DNA of 42,582 nucleotides. It comes from an uncultured archaeon. GTDB lineage: Archaea > Halobacteriota > Methanosarcinia > Methanosarcinales > Methanoperedenaceae. The notes below the pieces were generated by a model. It saw nothing but the letters and a program-made list of their open reading frames with translations. It was not told where the DNA came from and ran no database searches. Shown one piece after another: positions 32,558 to 41,181 of this stretch (its first letter is position 1; the number at the start of each line of letters is the position of its first letter). A program made the position numbers and the translations under genes. Where the stretch lies: positions 1-42,582 of the forward strand of contig CABMIH010000008.1 of the NCBI GenBank assembly GCA_902386205.1, given 5' to 3'.

Positions 32558-33664
32558 CTAATATCGCTCTAATATATTATACAGCGTATCCCTCTTTGCT
32601 ACTGGACGCCCCATTTTTTTAGCTATATGCACGAATTCCTCCACATTTTTGCTGTGAAACGGCACACCCGCCGCCCTGACGACGTTTTCCTCTATCATGG
32701 TCCCCCCAAGGTCGTTCGCCCCGTAGTTCAAAGCCACCTGCGCCATGGAAATACCCTGTGTGACCCACGACGCCTGGATGTTCCTGATATAACCGTTTAG
32801 CAAAATCCGCGATACTGCGACAATTTTAAGATAATCTATTCCTGTTGAATTCCCGCTTAACTGCGTGTTTTCTGACTGGAAGCTCCACGGAATGAATGCA
32901 GTGAAACCATTATATTTTTCCTGCATCTTTCGTATCCTGATAATGTGTTCAACCCTTTCCCTGAGGGTTTCGGCATGCCCGAATACCATTGTTGCCGTTG
33001 TCGGGATCCCGAGCGAATGGGCGGTAAGCATTACTTCCTGCCATTTTTCCCATCCGATCTTATTTGGCGAGACGTAACCGCGCACCCTGTCGTCGAGGAT
33101 CTCAGCCCCGCCTCCGGGAATGGAATCAAGCCCTGCATCATGGAGGCGCGAGATCGTTTCCCTGATACCTGCCCCATACAACTTCGAGATGTGAACGATC
33201 TCAGGCGGTGAAAACGCATGCATCTGGACATTGAACCTTTTTTTGACCTGCCTTAGCATCTCTTCGTAATAATCTATAGTAATTGAAGGATTCAGCCCGC
33301 CCTGCAGCAGTATCTGGGTTGCGCCAAGCCTGACAGCCTCATCGATTTTTGAAATGATCTCATCTATTCCGAGAACATACGCATCCGCTGCCCCGGGCTC
33401 CCTGTAGAATGCACAGAACTTGCATTTTGAAGAGCAGATATTGGTGTAGTTTATGTTCCTGTCTATAACGAAAGTAACAAGCTCTCCTGCACTGTTTTTC
33501 CTCAGCATGTCCGCAGCCGCGCCGGGAAGGTTGACGTTGCTGCATTCAAGAAGCTTAACGCCATCATTCAATCCCTGAGGCTCATTATTCAATGCAGCGG
33601 TAAGAATTCCCGCAATATCATCTTCATCATTGTAAAATTCTTTTATTACTTCAAAACTTGTCAT
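32558..33664 (-). CDS. mqnC: Radical SAM enzyme, MqnC-like (cyclic dehypoxanthine futalosine synthase) or CofH paralogue
   Basis: A 368-residue radical SAM protein with cluster motif Cys77, Cys81, Cys84 (CSSKCKFC). Family phrases are FVIDRNINYTN, LDSIPGGGAEILDDRVRG, TTATMVFGHAETL, FIPWSFQSENTQL, QASWVTQG and ANDLGGTMIEENVV. The GGGAEIL, PWSFQ and ASWVTQG wording is that of MqnC, which closes the ring of dehypoxanthine futalosine in menaquinone synthesis. CofH, a relative in F420 synthesis, normally has GTAAEIL. I therefore favour MqnC, while noting that methanogens carry CofH paralogues of uncertain assignment. It overlaps the DHPS-like gene by 14 bp and abuts the membrane protein gene. Confidence 0.7.
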   Translation of the reverse strand: MTSFEVIKEFYNDEDDIAGILTAALNNEPQGLNDGVKLLECSNVNLPGAAADMLRKNSAGELVTFVIDRNINYTNICSSKCKFCAFYREPGAADAYVLGIDEIISKIDEAVRLGATQILLQGGLNPSITIDYYEEMLRQVKKRFNVQMHAFSPPEIVHISKLYGAGIRETISRLHDAGLDSIPGGGAEILDDRVRGYVSPNKIGWEKWQEVMLTAHSLGIPTTATMVFGHAETLRERVEHIIRIRKMQEKYNGFTAFIPWSFQSENTQLSGNSTGIDYLKIVAVSRILLNGYIRNIQASWVTQGISMAQVALNYGANDLGGTMIEENVVRAAGVPFHSKNVEEFVHIAKKMGRPVAKRDTLYNILERY

Positions 33665-35129
33665 CCTGGGAATAGCTCCTCTTGAAATTCAGGGCAATTT
33701 CGGCTTTCATTAGTTCTCTTCCAAGATAACCTGCATGGTCAGGAGTCGAAACAAGCCCCAACCGGAGAATAGTATCAAGGACTTCCCTGGCCGTTGAACC
33801 TTCGATCGATTTATTCTTATGTTTTGCGACGATTTTTCCGGATTTGAGCTTCCCGTCTCTGATTTCATCCTCTGTGACCTCGATTTTGAAGCAACCGGCC
33901 GGGTCAAGATGCCATTGCTTGCTGCCCTCTGCTTTTATGGATGAAACTGGCAGCTTTCCAAACTCCCGCCTTCTTTTTTCTTTCATCTCCAGAAGATCGA
34001 TACCGAGGTCCTTGGGAGCGCTGCCCCTCTCTCTTGCAAGCATCATCATCATTGAAGCTGTTCTTAACTCTTGCACGCTGCCGCGGACCTTGTCGCTGTA
34101 TTCGGGCGTGAATAAGATGCCTGCATCAAGCTCCATTGAAATACCTGAAAGTAATGCATTGATCCCCGCAGAATCCGCATCCATGAGTTCTGACACATTA
34201 CCTGCGCCAAAAAATAGCGGTGTTGACCTGTCGCGTTTCCTGAATTCATAATACCTGTCAATTGATTCAATAAATCCGTGACCCAGTGGTTCAAGCACCG
34301 GATCTGCAATTATATTATTTATCCCTGAATCACGGGCCGATCCGATCGTGTTAAAAAGGCTCCCAAGCTCGCATGAGCAATCAGGGATTATTACGGCAGC
34401 AGCGGAACTCCTTATGATGTTATCCCTTACTTCATTAATATTTTCAGAATTCAGGCTCAGTACGATATCTGCACCTGCATCCAGTCCCTCGTTTATCAGA
34501 TCGGGATCCAATGTATCGATGCTAAGAGGCAGGGAAGTGACCGATTTTGCAGTTAATACAGCAGACCTTACCTGTTCCTTTGTTGTTTCAAGCGACATCC
34601 CAAGGTCGATTATATCAGCGCCCTGTTCTTTGAAATACAATATCCTATCTATCAAGTCCTGTTGTTCCAAATGCCCGGCGTCCACCACTTCGGCCATCAC
34701 TTTCATACGGGAATTCCCGCCGATCTTTACTCCTTTTATGAACAAGGAAGCAGTCGCCTCCAGCTCAAGTTCATTTATTTTTCCAATCGCATTTGCCCTT
34801 TTTTTTTCAATCAGCAGTTCACATGCTGGGATCTGGGAGGAAAAAGGAGTGTTTTCCGCAAAAGAAAGAACAAAACCAAGGTCAACAGCATGCTTCGGGC
34901 CAAGCCTTATTGGCGTGTTTATTTCTTTTTCAAGTCCTGAAAAATCACCTGACGCAAGACCTGGAATAAGTATCAGGTCATACTTTTTATGGGGCAGGGA
35001 ACGCCGGAGGAGTCCGGGAGTAGTAAACGCTGCAACCTCTATATCAAGGACAAGGACTTCAGCTTCCTTTTGAACTGATTTCTTTACCGCCTTTTCCGCC
35101 AGCCTCCCTGTGACAACAAGGATATTCAT
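33651..35129 (-). CDS. Dihydropteroate synthase-like protein (tetrahydromethanopterin pathway type)
   Basis: A 492-residue protein of the archaeal DHPS-related family. The N-terminal domain (residues 1-140; opening NILVVTGRLAEKAVKK) is of the DUF6513 type. The barrel follows, with GADIIDLGMSLE, LPLSIDTLDPDLINEGLDAGADIVLSL and DPVLEPLGHG as pterin-site strands. A C-terminal domain of about 120 residues completes it. The family is linked to the pterin part of tetrahydromethanopterin; the precise reaction is not proven. It begins one base after marC and overlaps the mqnC-like gene. Confidence 0.85.
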   Translation of the reverse strand: MNILVVTGRLAEKAVKKSVQKEAEVLVLDIEVAAFTTPGLLRRSLPHKKYDLILIPGLASGDFSGLEKEINTPIRLGPKHAVDLGFVLSFAENTPFSSQIPACELLIEKKRANAIGKINELELEATASLFIKGVKIGGNSRMKVMAEVVDAGHLEQQDLIDRILYFKEQGADIIDLGMSLETTKEQVRSAVLTAKSVTSLPLSIDTLDPDLINEGLDAGADIVLSLNSENINEVRDNIIRSSAAAVIIPDCSCELGSLFNTIGSARDSGINNIIADPVLEPLGHGFIESIDRYYEFRKRDRSTPLFFGAGNVSELMDADSAGINALLSGISMELDAGILFTPEYSDKVRGSVQELRTASMMMMLARERGSAPKDLGIDLLEMKEKRRREFGKLPVSSIKAEGSKQWHLDPAGCFKIEVTEDEIRDGKLKSGKIVAKHKNKSIEGSTAREVLDTILRLGLVSTPDHAGYLGRELMKAEIALNFKRSYSQDDKF

Positions 35130-35130
35130 T

Positions 35131-35811
35131 TTAGCTCAATCCAAATAATCCTTTTATTCCATCGGCAATAAAGCTGACAGCTATAGCGCCGAGGAAAAGG
35201 CCCATTAATCTCGTCATTACCATCATACCTGTTAACCCGACAGCTTTGTTAAAATAATCGGAAAACCTGAAAATCAGAAAGGTAATTACAAAAGTGAGCA
35301 GGATAGCTCCTATAACAATAATTTTCGCAGATATCGGATCAAGATTATATTCAGCAGCTTTTATTTTATCTGTGCCCGTGGCAGTATATAAAATAATCGT
35401 GGTAATTGCGCCCGGACCTGTTAACATTGGCATTGCCATCGGGAAGATCGAGACGTCTTCCCGCTGTGCAGCATCTTTGAGTTCCTCGGATGTAATGCTC
35501 TCTCTTGTTATCCTGCCAAATAACATGTCCATTGCTACAAGGAATAATAAAACGCCGCCTGCTACCCTCAGGTGATTTACTGTGATCTGGAAAAGATTCT
35601 GCAATATATATTCTCCGGATAATGCAAAAATAATAGCTATAATGCAGGCAATAAATGAACAGCGTTTTGCAACATAGATCCTATCCTCTTTGCTCATGTG
35701 TGATGTGATGGAGATAAAAGCCATCACACCGCTTAAGGGATTGACTATTGAAAAAATGGCTATGAACGCCTGGATAAAAAAAGTAAAGTCTGAAGCAAAG
35801 TCTGCAGCCAT
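35131..35811 (-). CDS. MarC/NAAT-family integral membrane protein
   Basis: A 226-residue protein with six predicted helices: FFIQAFIAIFSIVNPLSGVMAFI opens helix 1, VAGGVLLFLVAMDMLFGR is helix 3 and MPMLTGPGAITTIILYT carries the conserved MP-x-L-x-GPGAI motif. The end MVMTRLMGLFLGAIAVSFIADGI is typical of the family. MarC members were linked to antibiotic resistance and amino acid export, but the archaeal function is unknown. It is the first gene of a tight operon with the DHPS-like, mqnC-like and membrane hydrolase-like genes. Confidence 0.87.
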   Translation of the reverse strand: MAADFASDFTFFIQAFIAIFSIVNPLSGVMAFISITSHMSKEDRIYVAKRCSFIACIIAIIFALSGEYILQNLFQITVNHLRVAGGVLLFLVAMDMLFGRITRESITSEELKDAAQREDVSIFPMAMPMLTGPGAITTIILYTATGTDKIKAAEYNLDPISAKIIVIGAILLTFVITFLIFRFSDYFNKAVGLTGMMVMTRLMGLFLGAIAVSFIADGIKGLFGLS

Positions 35812-35868
35812 TTACACATAATATTGTTTAAAAGATATTCAATCTTTTGCCTGGTTTTTGTGGAGTCC

Positions 35869-35891
35869 TGAAATTATTTCGGGAAATGATA
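35869..35891 (+). promoter_or_regulatory. 23-bp conserved upstream element, copy 2 (S-adenosylmethionine synthetase)
   Basis: Identical to 23557-23579 (minus) over 23 bp. It contains alternating GAAAT/ATTTC/GAAAT half-sites (GAAAT-T-ATTTC-GG-GAAAT). It ends 22 bp before the TATA box and 74 bp before the ATG, pointing the same way relative to its gene as the proS copy. Confidence 0.6.
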
Positions 35892-35913
35892 CTCATTCGC
35901 TGCAAACCAAAAG

Positions 35914-35923
35914 TTATTATATA
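35914..35923 (+). promoter_or_regulatory. TATA box of the S-adenosylmethionine synthetase gene
   Basis: TTATTATATA located 43 bp before the ATG, giving a predicted leader of 20-25 nt with a GAGGT ribosome-binding site. Confidence 0.5.
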
Positions 35924-35965
35924 CAAAATAGCATCAATTGTAGAAAAACCTATAGAGGTAATTTA

Positions 35966-37162
35966 ATGGCGAGAAATATCCGCGTTGAAAAACTCACACA
36001 AACTCCTATTGAGAAACAGGAAATTGAGATAGTAGAAAGAAAAGGGGTTGGCCATCCAGACAGCATGGCAGATGGCTTTGCCGAGGCTGTAAGCCATGCA
36101 TTGTGCAACGAATATATAAAAAAATGCGGAACAGTGCTTCATCATAATACTGACCAGGTGGAAGTCGTTGCCGGGCGTTCCTGTCCTGAATACAGGGGCG
36201 GCGAATTAATTTCACCGATCTATGTGCTTCTTGTGGGGAGGGCGACAAAAGAATTCAAGGATATCAAGATCCCGACAGATACCACGGCAGTAAAAGCTGC
36301 AAAGCAATACCTGAGAAATACACTTCCCGACATCGATCCTGAACATGATATCATCATAGATTGCAAACTCGGCGTGGGTTCAACTGATCTCCAGAGCGTA
36401 TTCAAACGCGGGAGAGCGCCTATGTCCAATGACACATCTTTTGGCGTGGGACATGCCCCCTTCTCGGAAACCGAGCAGATAGTTTATAATACCGAACGGC
36501 AGATGGTCTTGAATTTCAAGAAGGACATGCCAGCCATAGGAACTGATATAAAAGTTATGGGCATGAGGTCAAGCGATAAAATAACGCTCACAGTCGCCTG
36601 CGCTATGATAGGGAAACACATTGACGACCAAGCGCATTATTTTTCAATAAAAGAGGAACTTAAGAATAAGATCAGCGATCTTGCAGTGGAATATACGGAC
36701 CGCGAAGTGGAAGTATTTGTCAATACAGGGGATGACGAAAATACCGGGTGTGTTTACCTGACAGTTACCGGCACTTCTGCCGAGATGGGAGATGACGGTT
36801 CGGTAGGACGCGGGAACAGGTGCAACGGCCTGATAACGCCAAACAGGCCCATGAGCATGGAAGCAACAAGCGGCAAGAACCCTATAAACCATGTTGGTAA
36901 GCTGTATAACCTTCTCTCGAATAAGATAGCAAATGACATCGCAGAAAATGTCCCGGGAATTGAAGATGTGTATATCCGGATTCTCTCCCAGATAGGGCAT
37001 CCAATAGATGAGCCGTTGATCGCCAGCGCGCAGGTCATACCCGAAGAAGGCGCGAACATGAAGGTAATAAAATCTGAATCAGAAGCGATCATCAATAACT
37101 GGCTGGCAGATATCACAAAAATAACTGAGATGATAACTAAAGGAGAACTGGAAACCTTTTAG
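35966..37162 (+). CDS. Archaeal S-adenosylmethionine synthetase
   Basis: A 398-residue MAT of the archaeal family, converting methionine and ATP to AdoMet. Seen are EIVERKGVGHPDSMADGFAE, HHNTDQVEVVAGRSCPEYRGG, DTSFGVGHAPFSETEQIV and GRGNRCNGLITPNRPMSMEA, all family hallmarks. The ATG at 35966 is supported by GAGGT 7 bp upstream and by the known N terminus; the open frame reaches back to 35858 without a ribosome-binding site. Its 3' end overlaps the YjbQ gene by 4 bp (convergent). The enzyme supplies AdoMet to the radical SAM and methylation systems in this window. Confidence 0.96.
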   Translation: MARNIRVEKLTQTPIEKQEIEIVERKGVGHPDSMADGFAEAVSHALCNEYIKKCGTVLHHNTDQVEVVAGRSCPEYRGGELISPIYVLLVGRATKEFKDIKIPTDTTAVKAAKQYLRNTLPDIDPEHDIIIDCKLGVGSTDLQSVFKRGRAPMSNDTSFGVGHAPFSETEQIVYNTERQMVLNFKKDMPAIGTDIKVMGMRSSDKITLTVACAMIGKHIDDQAHYFSIKEELKNKISDLAVEYTDREVEVFVNTGDDENTGCVYLTVTGTSAEMGDDGSVGRGNRCNGLITPNRPMSMEATSGKNPINHVGKLYNLLSNKIANDIAENVPGIEDVYIRILSQIGHPIDEPLIASAQVIPEEGANMKVIKSESEAIINNWLADITKITEMITKGELETF

Positions 37163-37545
37163 CTTATTATTTTTACGTTTATATTACGAGTTCTGGGGCC
37201 GTCAAGTTCGACAAAGAATATACTCTGCCATGTCCCGAGAACAAGATGGCCGTCTTCTATCGGTATAGACTCGTTCATCCCAAGAAGGATAGCGCGTAGA
37301 TGAGAATGGGCATTATCGTCTATCTGGTTATGGGCGTAACTTTTATTTTCAGGGACAAGTGCCTCTAACATTCCAAGTATATCCTTTCTTAATCCACTTT
37401 CATTCTCGTTGATGATTATCCCGCATGTGGTGTGGCGGGTGGATATGACGCAGATCCCGTTCTCTGTTCCGCTTTCTTTTACTATTGCTCTTACGCGGTC
37501 GGTAATATCGACAAGTTCACTCCGGCTTGATGTTTGTATTTCCAT
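37159..37545 (-). CDS. YjbQ/UPF0047-family protein (thiamine phosphate synthase-like fold)
   Basis: A 128-residue protein of the YjbQ family. CVISTRHTTCGIIINENESGLRKDI, NAHSHLRAILLG and LGTWQSIFFVELDGPRTRN carry the conserved Thr-Thr, His and Asp/Arg residues at a metal-bound site. A secondary thiamine phosphate synthase activity has been reported for some members, but the main role is not settled. It lies 21 bp after the RuBisCO gene on the same strand, so it is probably co-transcribed. Confidence 0.88.
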   Translation of the reverse strand: MEIQTSSRSELVDITDRVRAIVKESGTENGICVISTRHTTCGIIINENESGLRKDILGMLEALVPENKSYAHNQIDDNAHSHLRAILLGMNESIPIEDGHLVLGTWQSIFFVELDGPRTRNINVKIIS

Positions 37546-37566
37546 AACTGCGTCCAGCTTAATTTC

Positions 37567-38859
37567 TCATTTCGGCTTCAGCTCTCCCCATTTACTGAGA
37601 GCCTGCTGCAATTCTCTATGCGTCTGCGCAAACTCTTTTAGATCCGTTCCTTCCATCGTGGCTTCTATCGCCTGCATGACGGCCTTTGCGCCAGAGCGTG
37701 TCCCGTCGGGATGCCCGTGAATGCCGCCGCTTACGAGCAGCGTGCAGTCATTTCCAAGGATATGCATTACTTCAGGTACGAGCCCCGGATGGAGGCCTCC
37801 TGAAGAAACAGGGAGCACCGGCTTTATCGATCCCCAATTCTGGGCAAGTAAAGAGCCGGCTTCCACATGCGAATCCCTCAGCATATTGGCAATACTGACA
37901 ACTTCCTTTTTCGTGCCTACCAGTTTTCCTACTGCCGTGCCTACATGAATCTCGTCCACGCCGATCAGTCTCATGATCTTGGCCAAAAAGTACATCGATA
38001 TGCCGTGCCTGGGATTGCGGTCAAATGCTGCATGCATGGCCCTGTGCGCGTGTATGGCTATGCCAAGGTCGCTGCATTCTTCACGCATTGTCTGGACCGA
38101 TGCTGTGCCGCAGGTGACCACATCGATCATGGCGAGCCTGAAACCCTTATCATGAAGAAATTTCACTTTGCGTATCATTTCCCTTGTTTCACCTGTAATG
38201 TTCAAAAGGGCGTCTTTCTGTTCGCCTGTCTCCTTTTCCGCCCTGTCTCGTAATTTTGCCATCCGCTCCACCCGTTCTTCAAATCGATTAAACGTTGTGG
38301 AGGTCAGGTTTTCATCATCCTTCACAAGGTCAAACCCCCCCATCCAGGTTTCGTAAGCGACCTCTGCATGTTCTTTGGCGCTGAACCCTATTTTCGGTTT
38401 TGGGACTGCGCCTGTTATAGGTCTTTTTTCAACTTTCAAGATAGACCTTATTCCCCTGATACCCAAACCAGGCCCTTTGAAACTCTTGATATACTTTTCC
38501 GGAAGAGAGGCATCTATCAGCCTCAGGTTCTTAAGGGCTTTCATGCCAAAAATATTACCGGCTATGCCGCTTAGCAACTGCGGCGCATTCCCGGGTTCCC
38601 AGAGGTCCATTGGATAGGCAACTTTTACATGGTTGCCGTTAATTTCAAACGCTCGTGCTTTAATCCTTTCCACCCTCTCAGGAAGTTTGTAAAGGGTGGT
38701 CCATGTCCCAGCTGAACTTTCAGAGGCGATCCTCCCGACGGCTTCTTTGGGGCTGATCCCTTTTGCAGGCTCAAAATAGTACAGGCATATCAGGTCCTCT
38801 TTTGCAGGCGCATAATCAAAATCTACGAATTCATCGTACCAGTCAATTTTTTCTTTCAT
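37567..38859 (-). CDS. rbcL: Form III ribulose-bisphosphate carboxylase (archaeal RuBisCO)
   Basis: A 430-residue form III large subunit. GAVPKPKIGFS gives the two substrate lysines (154 and 156). GFDLVKDDENLT gives the carbamylated Lys180 with metal ligands Asp182 and Glu183. HAHRAMHAAFD, loop-6 GKLVG (Lys312), VSSGGLHPG and VSGGIHGHPDGTRSGA are all intact, so the enzyme should be active. Form III RuBisCO works in AMP/ribose-1,5-bisphosphate salvage in methanogens; no AMP phosphorylase or R15P isomerase gene lies in the window. It sits between the HTH regulator (14 bp upstream) and YjbQ (21 bp downstream). Confidence 0.96.
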   Translation of the reverse strand: MKEKIDWYDEFVDFDYAPAKEDLICLYYFEPAKGISPKEAVGRIASESSAGTWTTLYKLPERVERIKARAFEINGNHVKVAYPMDLWEPGNAPQLLSGIAGNIFGMKALKNLRLIDASLPEKYIKSFKGPGLGIRGIRSILKVEKRPITGAVPKPKIGFSAKEHAEVAYETWMGGFDLVKDDENLTSTTFNRFEERVERMAKLRDRAEKETGEQKDALLNITGETREMIRKVKFLHDKGFRLAMIDVVTCGTASVQTMREECSDLGIAIHAHRAMHAAFDRNPRHGISMYFLAKIMRLIGVDEIHVGTAVGKLVGTKKEVVSIANMLRDSHVEAGSLLAQNWGSIKPVLPVSSGGLHPGLVPEVMHILGNDCTLLVSGGIHGHPDGTRSGAKAVMQAIEATMEGTDLKEFAQTHRELQQALSKWGELKPK

Positions 38860-38873
38860 TGATACATTATTCC

Positions 38874-39839
38874 CTATGAAACTTCGATCTTGCGCCTTCT
38901 TTCCTGCAAAAGGTTAATAAAATCATCGGTGTCGTCGAACTTTTTCAGTTCTTTTTCTTCTACAAGCACTGTTCCTTCAATATTTTTCGTTTTACTTGCA
39001 CCGTGTATTATCAGGAGCGATTGCGTCATGGCCACCTCGGATATGCTGCTCATAATGTGGGCCTTTTTTACCATAGTGCTTGTATATTCACCCACCCCGG
39101 TCAGTATCGTAGCCTTCTGGGACCTGCGGCTTGTTGAAATGGATACGGCGTCAAATGGTGCCTGTGTTGTCGGCAGGACATCGAATCCCATATTTTCAAG
39201 GAGTGACAGGATATCAGTGATACCTCTTTCAGCAGTATCCTGTTTTTGCGTATCTGAATAATTTTTTTCAAATAATCCAACAGCTATTGCAAATCCCCTG
39301 TCCATGATCTCTTCAAGCTTGAGGGCAAGGTCAACGCTTGCAGCCATTTCACCCTGCTCGTATTTGCTTATGGTCCTTCTTGAAACGCCAAGCATGGATG
39401 CAAGAGCACCAAGGGAGATATTTTTCTTTGTGCGTTCTTCCTTTAAGCTTGCTCCATCGATATTCACATATAAACCGCCATGAGCTGCATATATCAAAGG
39501 CGGGATGTCATCGATAAAAAAATCGTTCAGCGTGCTTATATCAAGGGCCGGTATCCCGAACCTCAGATAAACCACTCCGGCTTCAAGGGAATGATCGCGG
39601 GTTTTTTCGCCTATTACAAGGGGATGGCCATGCAGGTGCTTGGAGAGAAACTGCATTTCTGTGGCGGTCTCTTCATTCAAGCCGTCAATATTAAATAATA
39701 CCTTGATCAAAAGCAAGACGTTATCACGCCTGGCTGCAAGGTCAAAACTCCTGGGACGGATATCGCAGCGTTCTGAAATGATGAAACCGGCCCTGCTTAA
39801 AATGGCGATGACCCGATTTATAAGCAACTCCTTATTCAT
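38874..39839 (-). CDS. HTH transcriptional regulator with nuclease-like N-terminal domain
   Basis: A 321-residue archaeal regulator. The centre (about residues 114-165) is an XRE-type helix-turn-helix: LKEERTKKNISLGALASMLGVSRRTISKYEQGE. The N-terminal 100 residues (RPRSFDLAARRDNVLLLIKVLFN) show an Asp and an LIK strand, the spacing of the PD-(D/E)XK endonuclease fold, probably used for ligand or DNA binding. The C-terminal domain is alpha/beta and of unknown role. I use the ATG at 39839; upstream codons to 39884 are not typical of the family. It is the first gene of the RuBisCO operon. The TiaS gene is divergent 58 bp away. Confidence 0.8.
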   Translation of the reverse strand: MNKELLINRVIAILSRAGFIISERCDIRPRSFDLAARRDNVLLLIKVLFNIDGLNEETATEMQFLSKHLHGHPLVIGEKTRDHSLEAGVVYLRFGIPALDISTLNDFFIDDIPPLIYAAHGGLYVNIDGASLKEERTKKNISLGALASMLGVSRRTISKYEQGEMAASVDLALKLEEIMDRGFAIAVGLFEKNYSDTQKQDTAERGITDILSLLENMGFDVLPTTQAPFDAVSISTSRRSQKATILTGVGEYTSTMVKKAHIMSSISEVAMTQSLLIIHGASKTKNIEGTVLVEEKELKKFDDTDDFINLLQERRRKIEVS

Positions 39840-39897
39840 AAAAATTTGATTGTTTCTGCTTCTATATAAATACCTATGATGCAATTAGCAGGTAAAA

Positions 39898-41181
39898 ATG
39901 GACAAGAACTTTAACATGATCATTGGAATCGACGACACGGATTCAAAGGAAGGCATGTGCACAACATACCTGGCAGCCGTGCTTATCGGAAAATTGAAGC
40001 AGTATGGCAGGATCGATGGGTACCCCCTGCTTATCCGGCTGAACCCGAATATAAAGTATAAGACCCGCGGTAATGCTGCAATCGCGCTTCCCTTTGAACT
40101 GAAAAACCGTGATGAGGTTGAAAAAGTAAAAAAAATAACGATAGAAACCATTGAAAAAATGGCGGTTTTTTCAGAGGAGAATACCAATCCTGGTGTTGTG
40201 TTCATCGAGGAAACCCGGGAGGAGATGAAAAGCGACCTTGCCCTTTTTTCCCTGCGCGCGGTGCAGGATGTGCTGGAAATCGGAGAGGCCCTGGAGCTAC
40301 TTAAGCTCTACGGGATAAGCCATAAAAGTTTCAAGAACGGAAGGGGACTTATCGGAGCCCTTGCTGCCGCGGGTTTTGCACTGTGCGGACTTTCGGATTC
40401 CACATATGAGCTGATCGCATACAGGGAGAGGAATAGATGGGGGACATTGCGGGAAATAGATGAAAATTCTGTCTGGGAATCAGCCGGCATTGCCGGAACA
40501 TGGGATACTGTGGATCATGAAAATGAGCGTATCGTGTTTGCACCACATACACCTGATCCGATACTTTTTGGCATTCGCGGGAAAAGTGAAAGCGAAGTTT
40601 TTCGTGCATTCTCGATAATAAAAAGCGAGCCTGTTGAACGCCATGTGGTCTATAAGACGAACCAGAATACGGACATGCACCTGGTTCATGCGAATATCTG
40701 CGAGATCAGGGATGACCGCTCGTACGTTCTTTCAGGAAAGGTCAAAACCTTCCCGAAAACAATAGAAGGCGGGCATGTTTTTTTCGAACTGACAGACGGG
40801 ACATCCCTGGACTGCGCTGCTTTTGAACCAACAAAGGGCTTCAGGGGCATTGTCAGGCAGCTCCGTCCGGGAGATGAGGTAACAGTATACGGAAGCGTTA
40901 AAGATAATACTCTGAACCTTGAAAAGCTAAAAATCACGTCCCTGAACAGGCAGGAATTGAAGAACCCGCTCTGCTGCGGCAAAAGGATGAAATCCAGGGG
41001 CAGGGGGCAGGGATACAGGTGCGAAAAATGTGGCGCAATAAAAAAAGAGCAGGAGATGGTGACAATTCACAGGAACATATCGCTGGGATTCTATGAAGTA
41101 CCGCCGTGTGCCAGGAGGCACCTGTCAAAACCCCTTATCAGATTTCGGGAGCCACAGGCAGTATCCTCTTGTGGGCATTAG
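39898..41181 (+). CDS. tiaS: tRNA(Ile2) 2-agmatinylcytidine synthetase TiaS
   Basis: A 427-residue archaeal enzyme that attaches agmatine to C34 of the AUA-reading tRNA-Ile. The N-terminal kinase-like domain has MIIGIDDTDSKEGMCTTYL (ATP site). Then TRGNAAIAL and a central GRGLIGALAAAGFAL motif follow, with an RNRWGT stretch. The OB-fold (HANICEIRDDRSYVLSGKV) and a zinc ribbon (CCGKRMKSRGRGQGYRCEKC) complete it. All domains are intact. The coding end runs 44 bp into the convergent nadE gene, so the two transcripts would be complementary there. AGGT precedes the ATG by 5 bp. Confidence 0.96.
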   Translation: MDKNFNMIIGIDDTDSKEGMCTTYLAAVLIGKLKQYGRIDGYPLLIRLNPNIKYKTRGNAAIALPFELKNRDEVEKVKKITIETIEKMAVFSEENTNPGVVFIEETREEMKSDLALFSLRAVQDVLEIGEALELLKLYGISHKSFKNGRGLIGALAAAGFALCGLSDSTYELIAYRERNRWGTLREIDENSVWESAGIAGTWDTVDHENERIVFAPHTPDPILFGIRGKSESEVFRAFSIIKSEPVERHVVYKTNQNTDMHLVHANICEIRDDRSYVLSGKVKTFPKTIEGGHVFFELTDGTSLDCAAFEPTKGFRGIVRQLRPGDEVTVYGSVKDNTLNLEKLKITSLNRQELKNPLCCGKRMKSRGRGQGYRCEKCGAIKKEQEMVTIHRNISLGFYEVPPCARRHLSKPLIRFREPQAVSSCGH

